Shown here piece after piece: positions 28,122 through 36,863 of a stretch of DNA of 59,742 nt (position 1 is its first letter; each line of letters starts with the position of its first letter). Source of the stretch: Desulfonauticus sp. 38_4375. GTDB taxonomy: Bacteria > Desulfobacterota > Desulfovibrionia > Desulfovibrionales > Desulfonatronovibrionaceae. The notes beneath the pieces are model-generated. The model had not been told where the DNA came from, searched no databases, and worked only from the letters and a program-made list of their open reading frames with translations. The position numbers and the translations under genes were made by a program. The DNA lies in NCBI GenBank assembly GCA_001507915.1, contig LGER01000006.1:1-59742 (forward strand), written 5' to 3'.

Positions 28122-28150
28122 TTGACAAAAACACGGGCCTGGTTTATGAA
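28122..28150 (+). promoter_or_regulatory. Sigma-70-like promoter of the amino-acid ABC transporter operon
   Basis: TTGACA (28122-28127), a 17-base spacer, then TATGAA (28145-28150). Perfect -35 and a 4/6 match at -10. The first gene begins at 28203, leaving a leader of about 45 bases. Confidence 0.65.
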
Positions 28151-28202
28151 GGTCTGTCTCACACTTTCACCAAAAACTCAACTAAAAGGGGTAGAAAGGA
28201 GC

Positions 28203-28931
28203 ATGGCATATCTGGAAATACGTAATGTAAACAAATGGTTTGGCAACTTTCATGTTCTCAAAAACATCAATGAAACAGTGGAAAAAGGTGAAGTTTTGGT
28301 TATTTGTGGACCTAGTGGTTCAGGGAAAAGCACCTTGATTCGCTGTGTTAACAGGTTGGAGGAAATTGATAAGGGAGAAATCCTTTTTGAAGGAAAAAGC
28401 ATTCATGACCCTTCTGTGGATATAAACAACTTACGGGCTGAAATAGGAATAGTTTTTCAGCAATTTAACCTTTACCCACATTTAACAGTATTAAAAAACA
28501 TTACCCTGGCTCCCATTAAGGTAAGAAAAATGCCTAAAGACCAGGCTGAAAGCATTGCCTTAGAGCTTCTGGAAAGGGTAGGTATTAAAGACCAGGCCCA
28601 TAAATATCCAGCAGAACTTTCTGGCGGTCAACAGCAAAGGGTAGCCATTGCCAGAGCTTTGGCCATGAAGCCTAAAGTAATGCTCTTTGATGAACCCACT
28701 TCAGCTCTAGATCCAGAAATGATTAATGAAGTTTTAAATGTTATGAAAGACCTGGCTAGAGATGGAATGACCATGCTCTGTGTTACCCATGAAATGGGCT
28801 TTGCCAGAGAAGTGGCTGACAGGGTAATTTTCATGGATCAAGGAGAAATTTTGGAAAGAGGTACTCCAGAACATTTCTTTACCAATCCCACTCATGAACG
28901 TACAAAGGCCTTTTTAAAGGAAATATTATAA
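28203..28931 (+). CDS. Polar amino-acid ABC transporter ATPase (GlnQ-like)
   Basis: ATPase of a polar amino-acid importer. There are 242 residues from ATG 28203: Walker [10 protein letters not shown] near 37-45, Q loop [10 protein letters not shown], signature LSGGQQQR, Walker [14 protein letters not shown], and H loop [16 protein letters not shown], which is typical of GlnQ/HisP. The reading frame extends upstream to TTG 28122, but that TTG is the promoter -35 and the ATG has AAAGGAG just before it. First gene of the ATPase, binding protein, two permeases operon. Confidence 0.94.
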   Translation: MAYLEIRNVNKWFGNFHVLKNINETVEKGEVLVICGPSGSGKSTLIRCVNRLEEIDKGEILFEGKSIHDPSVDINNLRAEIGIVFQQFNLYPHLTVLKNITLAPIKVRKMPKDQAESIALELLERVGIKDQAHKYPAELSGGQQQRVAIARALAMKPKVMLFDEPTSALDPEMINEVLNVMKDLARDGMTMLCVTHEMGFAREVADRVIFMDQGEILERGTPEHFFTNPTHERTKAFLKEIL

Positions 28932-28953
28932 ATAAAAAAGGAGGAGGTTTTTT

Positions 28954-29775
28954 ATGAAGAGATTTTTAACCGGCCTAATGTTTGTTTTGGCCACAGTAAT
29001 GCTTTTGTCCAGCCTGGCTTTCGCGGGAAAACTGGAAGAAATCAAAGCTAGAGGCAAACTCATTGCTGGCGTAAAGGACGCTGTTGTACCCTTTGGTTTC
29101 GTGGATGAAAACACCAATCAACTGGTGGGTTTTGATGTGGATATCTGTAGGTATATTGCCAATAAGTTAGGAGTGGAACTGGAATTAAAGCCTGTAACCT
29201 CTGCTACTCGTATTCCCATGCTTACCCAAGGCTCTGTAGATCTAGTTGCAGCTACCATGACCCACAAGTTCTCCAGAGATGACACCATTGATTTTTCCAT
29301 TACCTATTTTATGGATGGCCAAAAAATCCTGGTAAAGAAAAATTCTGGGATCAAGTCTGTAGCTGATCTGGCTGGGAAAAAAGTAGGTACAGCCAAAGGT
29401 TCTACCTCTGAAAAAAACATCAAGGAAGCTCAGCCCAAGTGTATTGTGCTTTCCTTTGAAGGTTATCCTCAGGCTTTCTTGGCCCTTCAACAGGGCAAAG
29501 TGGCTGCTGTAACCACAGATTCCACTATCTTGCTTGGTTTAAAAAACAGTGCTCCCAATCCTGATGACTATGCCATTGTAGGCGATTACATTTCTTCCGA
29601 ACCATATGGCATTGGTCTTCCTGAGAATGACTCTGATTTTAGAGACTTTGTAAACAGAGCTCTGGTTGATATGTGGAACAGTGGCGAATACCAAAAAATA
29701 TACAACAAATGGTTTGGTCCTCAAACTAAATACTATCTTCCTCTAACCTGGAAGATGGAAGTTTGGCCTTATTAA
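28954..29775 (+). CDS. Polar amino-acid-binding periplasmic protein
   Basis: Solute-binding protein of family 3 (SBP_bac_3), 273 residues. A signal peptide (1-24, ending SLAFA) is followed by IKARGKLIAGVKDAVVPFGFVDENTNQLVGFDVDICRYIA. The Asp-Val-Asp and the later DLVAATMTHKFSRDDTIDFS (Arg that binds the ligand carboxylate) are typical of glutamine/glutamate-type binding proteins. A strong GGAGGAGG ribosome site precedes it and a terminator-type hairpin follows, both favouring high expression relative to the permeases. Confidence 0.94.
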   Translation: MKRFLTGLMFVLATVMLLSSLAFAGKLEEIKARGKLIAGVKDAVVPFGFVDENTNQLVGFDVDICRYIANKLGVELELKPVTSATRIPMLTQGSVDLVAATMTHKFSRDDTIDFSITYFMDGQKILVKKNSGIKSVADLAGKKVGTAKGSTSEKNIKEAQPKCIVLSFEGYPQAFLALQQGKVAAVTTDSTILLGLKNSAPNPDDYAIVGDYISSEPYGIGLPENDSDFRDFVNRALVDMWNSGEYQKIYNKWFGPQTKYYLPLTWKMEVWPY

Positions 29776-29790
29776 AAGCTAACTATACAG

Positions 29791-29821
29791 GGAGTTTGGG
29801 TAAATCCCAAACTCCTTTTTT
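29791..29821 (+). terminator. Strong hairpin-T terminator behind the binding-protein gene
   Basis: GGAGTTTGGG (29791-29800), loop TAAAT, CCCAAACTCC (29806-29815), then six T. Ten perfect pairs. Because the permease genes follow within 30 bases on the same strand, it probably acts as a partial terminator that limits permease mRNA. Confidence 0.9.
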
Positions 29822-29849
29822 CTAAAAAATCCTGTAAAGAGGTGCGAAC

Positions 29850-30551
29850 TTGAACTATCAGTTTGATTGGAAGTTGGTTTTAACAGGTGAATATGGTCAG
29901 TGGTTGATAGATGGTCTTATTGTAACCTTAAAAATCTCGGCAGTATCTATATTCTTTTCCTTAATCGTAGGGACCATCATTGCTGTGTTTAGACTCTCCA
30001 AAGTAAAACCCTTAGAATGGTTTAGTCTTGCTTACACTGAATTTTTCAGAAATACTCCCTTATTGGTCCAAATATTTTTCTGGTATTTTGGCTCAGATGC
30101 TGTTTTACCCAAAGCTGTAAATGAATGGCTATACCAGCAAGACTTTGAATTTGCTGCTGGAGTAATTGCCCTTACAGTGTATACCTCTGCCTTTATTGCA
30201 GAGGAAATTCGTTCTGGAATTAATTCTATCCCCAAAAATCAATTAGAAGCTTCCAGGGCTTGTGGGCTTAGTTTTATTCAAGCTATGTCTTATGTAATTT
30301 TACCTCAAGCCTTTAGAATAATCATTCCCCCTCTAATCTCACAATTCTTAAATTTGACTAAAAACTCTTCTCTAGTCATGACCATTGGTGTAATGGAACT
30401 TACTTACATGGCTAGACAGATAGAGTCTTATACATTTCATGGATTTGAAGCCTTTACTGCAGCTACTGTAATCTATATTGCCATTTCTTTAACTATTTCT
30501 CTATTGGTCAATTTATATAACAAATACTTTTTACGTAACTTAAAATACTAG
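29850..30551 (+). CDS. Polar amino-acid ABC transporter permease 1
   Basis: HisM/GlnP-type inner-membrane permease of 233 residues, about five membrane helices. EFFRNTPLLVQIFFWYFGS, AFIAEEIRSGINSIPKNQLEASRACGLS (EAA loop, about 110-140) and LPQAFRIIIPPLISQFLNLTKNSSLV are family motifs. It starts with TTG behind an AAAGAGG ribosome site. It forms a heterodimer with the product of the next gene. Confidence 0.92.
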   Translation: MNYQFDWKLVLTGEYGQWLIDGLIVTLKISAVSIFFSLIVGTIIAVFRLSKVKPLEWFSLAYTEFFRNTPLLVQIFFWYFGSDAVLPKAVNEWLYQQDFEFAAGVIALTVYTSAFIAEEIRSGINSIPKNQLEASRACGLSFIQAMSYVILPQAFRIIIPPLISQFLNLTKNSSLVMTIGVMELTYMARQIESYTFHGFEAFTAATVIYIAISLTISLLVNLYNKYFLRNLKY

Positions 30552-30569
30552 ATTCAAGAGAGGTAGACA

Positions 30570-31265
30570 GTGCACTGGGAAGTTGTATGGAATAACATGG
30601 ATTACTTTTTAATAGGAGCCTACCCAGAAGGACCTCTGGGTGGTCTGGCGATGGGAATTTTACTGGCCATTGGTGGTATTTTTGGTGCTTTTTGGCTGGG
30701 ACTTTTCTTTGGACTAATGCGCATCTCTTCTAAACCCTGGCTCAAATATCCAGCCATGGTTTATATTGAAATAGTTAGAGGAACCCCTCTTTTAATGGTC
30801 ATCTTCTGGTTTTACTTCTTAGCGCCCATCCTCCTGGGACACACCTTGCCTGAGGCCACAAGTGCGCTCATCAGTTTTATTGTTTTTACCAGTGCTTATA
30901 TTGCGGAAATAGTAAGAGCTGGTATTTTAGCCTTACCCAAAGGACAAATGGAAGCTGCAAGAGGTACAGGGCTTAACCATTTTCAGGCCATGCGTTATAT
31001 TATTTTACCTCAGGCCTTAAGAAATATGATTCCTTCTTTTGTCAACCAATTCGTAAGCCTTACCAAAGACACCTCTTTGGCTTATATTATTGGGGTAAAT
31101 GAATTAACCAGGGCTGCAACCCAGGTAAACAACAGGACCCTGATTGCACCTACAGAAATTTTTCTAACCATTGCTGTGCTTTACTTTATTGTCTGTTATG
31201 TTCTAACCTCTTTTAGCAGACGTCTAGAAAAACACTTAGCCAGATACCAGGCCCGTGGAAGATAA
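30570..31265 (+). CDS. Polar amino-acid ABC transporter permease 2
   Basis: Second HisQ/M-type permease of 231 residues. EIVRGTPLLMVIFWFYF, SAYIAEIVRAGILALPKGQMEAARGTGL (EAA loop) and LPQALRNMIPSFVNQFVSLTKDTSLAYIIG are visible. It starts with GTG after GAGGT. Its 3' end overlaps prmA by 11 bases, so the transporter operon runs on into translation and repair genes. Confidence 0.92.
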   Translation: MHWEVVWNNMDYFLIGAYPEGPLGGLAMGILLAIGGIFGAFWLGLFFGLMRISSKPWLKYPAMVYIEIVRGTPLLMVIFWFYFLAPILLGHTLPEATSALISFIVFTSAYIAEIVRAGILALPKGQMEAARGTGLNHFQAMRYIILPQALRNMIPSFVNQFVSLTKDTSLAYIIGVNELTRAATQVNNRTLIAPTEIFLTIAVLYFIVCYVLTSFSRRLEKHLARYQARGR

Positions 31266-32112
31266 ATTTTTAGGACTTATCCTCTCCTTTCCCAAGTCCC
31301 TATTAGAGCCTTTAGAGGGACTTCTTTATCTACTGGTTCCATGGGGATGGGAAGAGCTGGAGTCCACTTCTCTGGAAGAGCAAAAAATTCAGATTTTTTT
31401 CACCACTCCCCAGGAATTGGAAGAAACAGTCTCTTTTCTTAAAAGCAAATTCCCTCAAATAAAAACTGAAACCTTTTTACTTCCCAAACAGGATTGGTTA
31501 GAAAACTGGAAAAAATTTTTTACTCCCATTCAAATAGAAAATACCTTTGAAATTCTACCTGCCTGGGAAAAATCAAAAAGCAATCTTTTGCCTCTTTTTA
31601 TATATCCAGAAATGGCCTTTGGTACAGGACATCACCCCACTACCTATCTTTGTCTAAAGGTCATAGCTCAATTACATCAAAATAAACTATTAACTTCCAA
31701 AGACACCTTTTTAGATGTAGGAACTGGCTCTGGGATTTTGGGTATAGCCTGTGCTAAATTGGGCCTTACCGGAATAGGCCTGGATATAGACCCTCATGCC
31801 ATTAACAATGCCAGACACAATGTAAAATTAAACCAAGTGCAAGATTCCTTTTCTCTAGAGCTGGGCTCTTTAAAAAAATTAAATATTTCTCAAAAATTTT
31901 CTTTAATTTTAGCCAATATCCTAGCTACTCCTCTAATCAAAATGAGAGAAGAAATACTTAAACACCTTCAAGCACAAGGCAAATTGATTCTTTCTGGAAT
32001 ATTAAAAGAACAAGCATCCAGGGTAAAAGAAGCTTACTTACAATCAGGACTTAAACTAACAAAAGAGTTTAATTCTAAGGAATGGGTAGCCTTGCTCTTT
32101 TCCTATGACTAA
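31255..32112 (+). CDS. prmA: Ribosomal protein L11 methyltransferase
   Basis: SAM-dependent methyltransferase that trimethylates ribosomal protein L11. There are 285 residues: an N-terminal L11-recognition domain (about 1-100), the linker FGTGHHPTTYLCL, SAM motif I FLDVGTGSGILGIACAKLG near 158-176, the acidic loop GLDIDPHAINNARHN, and the NILATPL motif (NxxxxPL) near 221. GTG start inside the end of the upstream permease gene. Confidence 0.93.
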   Translation: MEDKFLGLILSFPKSLLEPLEGLLYLLVPWGWEELESTSLEEQKIQIFFTTPQELEETVSFLKSKFPQIKTETFLLPKQDWLENWKKFFTPIQIENTFEILPAWEKSKSNLLPLFIYPEMAFGTGHHPTTYLCLKVIAQLHQNKLLTSKDTFLDVGTGSGILGIACAKLGLTGIGLDIDPHAINNARHNVKLNQVQDSFSLELGSLKKLNISQKFSLILANILATPLIKMREEILKHLQAQGKLILSGILKEQASRVKEAYLQSGLKLTKEFNSKEWVALLFSYD

Positions 32113-32752
32113 ACAAGAAAAACTTCTTCAAATCTATTCCACCCTCTACTCTGCTCTGGGACCAAGTTATTGGTGGCCTGGAAACAGTGCCTTTGAAATT
32201 GCTCTTGGAGCCATTCTGACCCAAAATACCAACTGGAACAATGTGGAAAAGGCCATTCTCAACCTTAAAAAGGAAAATCTTTTAGATGAAAAAAAACTTT
32301 TTCTTCTTTCAGAAGAAAAATTGGCCAACTTAATTAGACCAGCTGGGTTTTACCGCCTAAAAACCAAAAGGATCAAAAACTTCCTACACTTCTTAAACCA
32401 AGAAGCCAACTTAAACCTAGTGGCTTTAAAGAAAAAAGACCTTGCTGAACTAAGACCAAAACTTTTATCCATCAAAGGTATTGGGCCTGAAACTGCAGAT
32501 AGTATCCTGCTCTATGCCTTGGAAAAACCTATCTTTGTAGTGGATGCTTATACTAAAAGACTTTTAAATAGACACGGACTGGTCCCAGAAGAAACTTCTT
32601 ATGAAGAAGTACAGGACTTATTCATGAATAACCTTGAGCCAAATGTAGAACTATACAACGAATATCATGCTCTTATTGTTAGAGCAGTAAAAAAATGGTG
32701 CCATAAAAAAAATCCTAAGTGCGACCAATGTCCTTTAAAAAATATCTTCTAA
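32105..32752 (+). CDS. Endonuclease III-like DNA glycosylase with altered catalytic and cluster residues
   Basis: HhH-GPD base-excision-repair protein of 215 residues, closest in look to the MagIII-type branch. The helix-hairpin-helix is KGIGPETADSILLYA (124-138). The essential Asp is Asp147 (FVVDAYTKR). Glu129 sits where endonuclease III has its lyase Lys, so strand incision is unlikely and a simple glycosylase is expected. The C-terminal cluster motif reads C199-x6-C206-x2-C209-x5-F215: the fourth Fe-S ligand is Phe, and it is the last residue. It overlaps prmA by 8 bases; its last 25 bases overlap the next gene. Confidence 0.85.
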   Translation: MTKQEKLLQIYSTLYSALGPSYWWPGNSAFEIALGAILTQNTNWNNVEKAILNLKKENLLDEKKLFLLSEEKLANLIRPAGFYRLKTKRIKNFLHFLNQEANLNLVALKKKDLAELRPKLLSIKGIGPETADSILLYALEKPIFVVDAYTKRLLNRHGLVPEETSYEEVQDLFMNNLEPNVELYNEYHALIVRAVKKWCHKKNPKCDQCPLKNIF

Positions 32753-33843
32753 TCTTATCATACTTATCCCTAGCAATCTTTTTAACCTTTTCTCTTGGCT
32801 TTGGCTCTATAAGTGAAATAAAACAAAAGATAGAAAATTATAAAAAGAAAATAAGAGAAGAAAAAAAAATATTAAACTTATTAAGTGAAGAAGAAAGAAA
32901 ATCTGTACTAGAAATAAGCAATATAGATAATCAAATTATAGAAATAGAAAAAAAATTAGAACAAGAAGAGGAAGTACTAGAAGATATAAAAGACAAAGAA
33001 AAAAAATTAATAAGTGATTATAAAATAATATCTGACAAAAAAGAAAATGTTAAGAAAGAATTAGAAAATATTCTAAATAATTTTTGGCCTATATATTTAA
33101 AACAAAAAGATAGTAGCATATTGGATTATAAAAATGAAGAAGAATACAAATTAAAGAGTAAATGGCTAAAAATAATTTTAAATAAAATAAATGAAAAATA
33201 TAAAACTTTTTCCTATTATAGTGAACAATTAACCTTAAAATTAATCGAAATTCAAAACACCATTTCTCAAAAAGAAAAACAACTTGCTCGTATTAATCAA
33301 GAAAAAGATTCTCTTCTAGCCAAAAAATTAGAATTTTTAAAAAAAATAGAAGAAACTCGTTTAGTCAAACTCAAACAAGAAGAACATATTCAAGAAATTT
33401 TATCAGTTGTAGAAGAACTCAACTATAAATTCCTTATTCTCACCAGCAGAGATTTTGCTAAAACCAAAGGAAATCTTATCTGGCCAGCTCACGGAAAAGT
33501 AAAAATAGATTTTAATTTGAAAAGTAATCCCCCCCAACGAGGAATAGGAATAATTTTAAAAAAAGATGAACCTATACGCGCTGTGTTCTGGGGTAAAGTA
33601 GTCCATACGGATTTATTAAGAGGGTTCGGCAGAGTTGTCATAATTTCCCATGGGAATGGTTATTATACCCTTTACAGTTTTTTATCCCAGAGCCTGGTTA
33701 GGTTGGGACAGGAAGTAGAGCAAGGAGAAATAATTGGACTTTGTGGTTTTTATCCCCAAATAAAAAATTATGGCCTTTACTTTGAATTGCGTTTTAAACA
33801 AAAACCAGTTAATCCTTTGGAGTGGCTCAAGCATATTTTTTAG
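32728..33843 (+). CDS. EnvC-like factor: coiled coil plus degenerate LytM domain
   Basis: There are 371 residues: signal anchor or signal peptide (about 5-25), very long charged coiled coil (about 28-235), C-terminal LytM/M23 fold (about 250-370). The metal-site residues of active M23 peptidases are missing: the HxGID segment is RGIGI, the YAHL position is YSFL, and HLHFE is GLYFE. This is the hallmark of EnvC/NlpD-type proteins that activate cell-wall amidases at division and do not cut peptidoglycan themselves. ATG 32728 is preferred to GTG 32719. ctpA follows by 10 bases, a pairing common in proteobacteria. Confidence 0.88.
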   Translation: MSFKKYLLILSYLSLAIFLTFSLGFGSISEIKQKIENYKKKIREEKKILNLLSEEERKSVLEISNIDNQIIEIEKKLEQEEEVLEDIKDKEKKLISDYKIISDKKENVKKELENILNNFWPIYLKQKDSSILDYKNEEEYKLKSKWLKIILNKINEKYKTFSYYSEQLTLKLIEIQNTISQKEKQLARINQEKDSLLAKKLEFLKKIEETRLVKLKQEEHIQEILSVVEELNYKFLILTSRDFAKTKGNLIWPAHGKVKIDFNLKSNPPQRGIGIILKKDEPIRAVFWGKVVHTDLLRGFGRVVIISHGNGYYTLYSFLSQSLVRLGQEVEQGEIIGLCGFYPQIKNYGLYFELRFKQKPVNPLEWLKHIF

Positions 33844-33853
33844 GAGGATATTC

Positions 33854-35116
33854 ATGTCTCGTTTTATTTCATTAATGACAATAATAGGTTTGTGGATTCT
33901 TCTTCCTCAATCCCAGTTATTAGCAAAAACTTATTCTGACTATGAAGCCTTAAAACAATTTAGCCAAGTCTTAAATCTGGTGGAACAAAACTATGTAGAG
34001 CCTAAAACCCGTCAAGAACTCCTGAAAGGAGCTATCAAGGGCATGTTAGAGCAGCTAGACCCCCATTCTTCCTATATTGAAGCAGATGAACTCAAATCCA
34101 TGCAAGAGGATTTTTCCGGTAAATTTAGTGGCATTGGTATTCAAATTGGCATGAAAGACAAAAGAATTGTGATTATTGCTCCCATTGAAGACACTCCAGC
34201 CTACAAAGCAGGTTTAAAAGCTGGAGATATTATTTTAGAAATAGACGGAGAATCCACTCAAGGCATAAGCCTGATGGATGCGGTAAAAAAAATCAGAGGT
34301 CCCAAAGGCGAACCAGTTACTCTTACCATTTTACATAAGGACGCAGAAAAACCAGAAAAAATTACCATTGTCCGAGATACTATACCCATTCATACTGTAA
34401 AAACTCTGGAATTAGAACCAGGGTATATTTATGTACGAATAACAGATTTTAAAGCTACTACTTCTAAAGAAATTTTGGACTCTTTAAAAAAATATAATAA
34501 CATAAAAGGCATGATTTTAGATTTGCGCAATAATCCTGGAGGACTTTTAGATCAAGCCATTAAAGTTTCTGATATTTTCCTATCTAAAGGTCTTATAGTT
34601 TATACTCAAGGAAGACATCAAGACCAAAAAACAGAGTTTTTTGCCCATAAAGACCCTACAGATGTGACTGCTCCCTTGGTAGTGCTGGTCAATGCTGGTT
34701 CTGCTTCTGCCTCTGAAATCGTAGCTGGCGCTCTTAAAGACCAAAAAAGGGCTTTACTCCTTGGTGAAAAGACTTTTGGCAAGGGCTCGGTGCAAACAAT
34801 TATTCCCCTTTCTGACGGCTCAGCCATAAAACTAACCATCGCCCTGTATTACACGCCTTCTGGAGTCTCCATTCAAGCCGATGGTATTGAGCCAGATTTA
34901 GAGATACCCTATCAGGAATTAAGCCCAGAAGAAAAAATGCTTAGGGAAAAGGACCTTAGCCAGCATCTAAAAAACCCAACTCACCCAGAAGAAAATTCAA
35001 AAAAGAAAGTTAATGGGGAAGCCCAAAAAATGCTCTCCAAAGACAATCAACTAAAAATCGCCTTAGAAGTGGTTAAAAAACTTCCTTTGTTAAAAAAAAT
35101 AAGCTTCTCTGAATAA
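33854..35116 (+). CDS. ctpA: Carboxyl-terminal processing protease (S41)
   Basis: Periplasmic serine protease of 420 residues. Signal peptide (about 1-22, ending LLA), N-terminal helical segment VEPKTRQELLKGAIKGMLEQLDPHSSYI, PDZ domain about 85-165 (GIGIQIGMKDKRIVIIAPIEDTPAYKAGLKAGDIIL), and S41 core with RNNPGGLL, the Ser motif GSASASEI near 282-289 and Lys in GEKTFGKGSVQT near 303-314. I start at ATG 33854 behind AGGAGG; the frame is open further upstream inside the EnvC-like gene. It is followed by a terminator. Confidence 0.93.
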   Translation: MSRFISLMTIIGLWILLPQSQLLAKTYSDYEALKQFSQVLNLVEQNYVEPKTRQELLKGAIKGMLEQLDPHSSYIEADELKSMQEDFSGKFSGIGIQIGMKDKRIVIIAPIEDTPAYKAGLKAGDIILEIDGESTQGISLMDAVKKIRGPKGEPVTLTILHKDAEKPEKITIVRDTIPIHTVKTLELEPGYIYVRITDFKATTSKEILDSLKKYNNIKGMILDLRNNPGGLLDQAIKVSDIFLSKGLIVYTQGRHQDQKTEFFAHKDPTDVTAPLVVLVNAGSASASEIVAGALKDQKRALLLGEKTFGKGSVQTIIPLSDGSAIKLTIALYYTPSGVSIQADGIEPDLEIPYQELSPEEKMLREKDLSQHLKNPTHPEENSKKKVNGEAQKMLSKDNQLKIALEVVKKLPLLKKISFSE

Positions 35117-35147
35117 AGCAGAGGGATAATTCCCTCTGCTTTTTTTA
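35117..35147 (+). terminator. Intrinsic terminator after ctpA
   Basis: AGCAGAGGGA (35117-35126), loop TAAT, TCCCTCTGCT (35131-35140), then a T run. Ten perfect pairs starting right after the ctpA stop. The next gene begins only 13 bases after the hairpin, so readthrough may still feed it. Confidence 0.88.
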
Positions 35148-35152
35148 TCCTC

Positions 35153-36367
35153 ATGGCCAAGAGAAAGAAAACTCGCAAAAAAAACCAAAGAAAAAAATAT
35201 TCTTTTAGCTTGATTCTACTCTCTCTCCTTCTATTTGTATTAGCTATATCTCTATATAAAGCATATCAATACCTAGACCTTCCTCCTAAAAAATATAGTT
35301 TTTCCCAAAAACAAAAAATAAATACTACTTCCACTAACATAAAAAACACTCCTCAAAATAATCATCTGGAATATGAAGAAGAAGTAAAAAATGATTTTAT
35401 TTTAAAATTAAAAGAAGTAGATTTAATTATTATACAGAGCTTGTATACAAATCATGGACAAAAAGTAAAAATAACCAGTCATAATTATAAAGATAGATAT
35501 CTGGATAATATATCTTTTAAACTACAAGAACTTTCTCTTTATGTTTCAAATCCTGCAAAATTTATATCTAATCTTAAAAAAAACATCAAAAACCTAACTC
35601 CTTTTGCTAGTATAAGAAAAGTTGGATCTCAGACTTATTATCTTACAATTGATAATATTTTAACTCATATTATTTATTTAGAAGAATACCTACCAAAAAC
35701 AATTACACAGGGTAAATTAGTTATTGTTATCGACGATATGGGTAGAAGTGTGCCTTTAGCCAATAAACTACTGTCTTTACCTCTTAAGCTTACCTTTTCC
35801 TTTTTACCTTATGCTCCTCATAGTAGAGAAATAGCCACTAAAACCCATTTAAAAAACCAGGGAGTGATGCTCCATCTACCCATGGAGCCCAAAAGCTACC
35901 CCCAAAAGGCCAACCCTGGTCCAGGTGCACTCTTTACCTTTATGGACTTAATGGACATTGAACAAACTTGCTTACAAGATTTAGCAAAAGTGCCCTATGT
36001 GAAAGGAGTAAACAACCACATGGGATCAAGTTTTACGGAATATAAACCTGGAATGAAAAAGGTATTTTCCATCCTTAAAAGGAAAAATCTATTTTTCTTA
36101 GATAGCCTTACCACGCCTAAAAGCGTTACAACACTTCTAGCCCAACAAATGGGAATAAAACTACTCAAAAGGGATATTTTTCTGGATAATGTTCAGGATG
36201 AAAAAAGTATTCTTTTCCAGTTGAAAAAAGCTGAGGCTCTGGCTTTAAAAAAAGGAACAGCTATTGCCATTGGCCATCCTTATGAAGAAACCTTTAAAGC
36301 CCTGCAAAAATGGTCTCAAGAAAAATCTCCCCAGGTTAAAACAATCCTGGTAGAAGAGCTACTTTAG
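35153..36367 (+). CDS. Divergent polysaccharide deacetylase family protein
   Basis: There are 404 residues. Short basic cytoplasmic start (KRKKTRKKNQRKK), one TM helix (about 22-42), a variable linker, and a C-terminal domain from about 192: LVIVIDDMGRS, FLPYAPHSREIA, GVMLHLPMEP, GVNNHMGS, FLDSLTTPKS. These are the conserved stretches of the divergent polysaccharide deacetylase family (Pfam Polysacc_deac_2). Catalysis is unproven in this family. In proteobacteria it often sits beside envC and ctpA, as here, which suggests a cell-wall role. Confidence 0.88.
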   Translation: MAKRKKTRKKNQRKKYSFSLILLSLLLFVLAISLYKAYQYLDLPPKKYSFSQKQKINTTSTNIKNTPQNNHLEYEEEVKNDFILKLKEVDLIIIQSLYTNHGQKVKITSHNYKDRYLDNISFKLQELSLYVSNPAKFISNLKKNIKNLTPFASIRKVGSQTYYLTIDNILTHIIYLEEYLPKTITQGKLVIVIDDMGRSVPLANKLLSLPLKLTFSFLPYAPHSREIATKTHLKNQGVMLHLPMEPKSYPQKANPGPGALFTFMDLMDIEQTCLQDLAKVPYVKGVNNHMGSSFTEYKPGMKKVFSILKRKNLFFLDSLTTPKSVTTLLAQQMGIKLLKRDIFLDNVQDEKSILFQLKKAEALALKKGTAIAIGHPYEETFKALQKWSQEKSPQVKTILVEELL

Positions 36368-36440
36368 ACTCTTTTTTATCCTTGCCTATTTAAAGTTTAA
36401 ACTGTAGAAGAAGAAAAATTTTTAGGGAGGTTAACTTAGA

Positions 36441-36860
36441 ATGGTTGAAAGGACTTTATCCATTATCAAACCTGATGCTACTGCCCGCAACCTTACAGGT
36501 GAAATTCTCAAAATGATTGAAGAAGCAGGTCTAAAAATAGTAGCTTTAAAAAAAATCAAATTAACCAAAGAGCAAGCTGAAGGATTTTATCAAGTGCACA
36601 AGGACAAACCCTTTTTTGACAGTTTGACTGATTTTATGACCTCTGGCCCTGTGGTTGTCTCTGTCTTAGAAGGTGAAAACGCCATTGAAAAGTACAGAAA
36701 GCTCATGGGAGCAACCAACCCTGCCAAGGCAGAAGAAGGCACTATCCGCAAAAAATTCGCCCTGGATATTGAAAAAAATTCTGTGCACGGCTCTGATTCC
36801 AAGGAAAATGCTGAAATAGAAATAAACTATTTTTTCAATAAGTTAGAAATAGTAGGTTAG
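36441..36860 (+). CDS. ndk: Nucleoside diphosphate kinase
   Basis: Transfers the gamma phosphate of ATP to nucleoside diphosphates through a phospho-His. There are 139 residues: [15 protein letters not shown] near the start, the [18 protein letters not shown] loop, and active-site His in NSVHGSDS near 115. The length is standard for bacterial Ndk. Good GGGAGG ribosome site. proC follows by 3 bases. Confidence 0.97.
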   Translation: MVERTLSIIKPDATARNLTGEILKMIEEAGLKIVALKKIKLTKEQAEGFYQVHKDKPFFDSLTDFMTSGPVVVSVLEGENAIEKYRKLMGATNPAKAEEGTIRKKFALDIEKNSVHGSDSKENAEIEINYFFNKLEIVG

Positions 36861-36863
36861 ACA

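Noticed and set aside
28122-28202. N-terminal extension of the amino-acid transporter ATPase
   Set aside because: Its TTG start is the -35 element of the promoter, and the extension does not fit GlnQ-type proteins.
33770-33853. N-terminal extension of CtpA
   Set aside because: It overlaps the EnvC-like gene in another frame. ATG 33854 has AGGAGG and opens a signal peptide.
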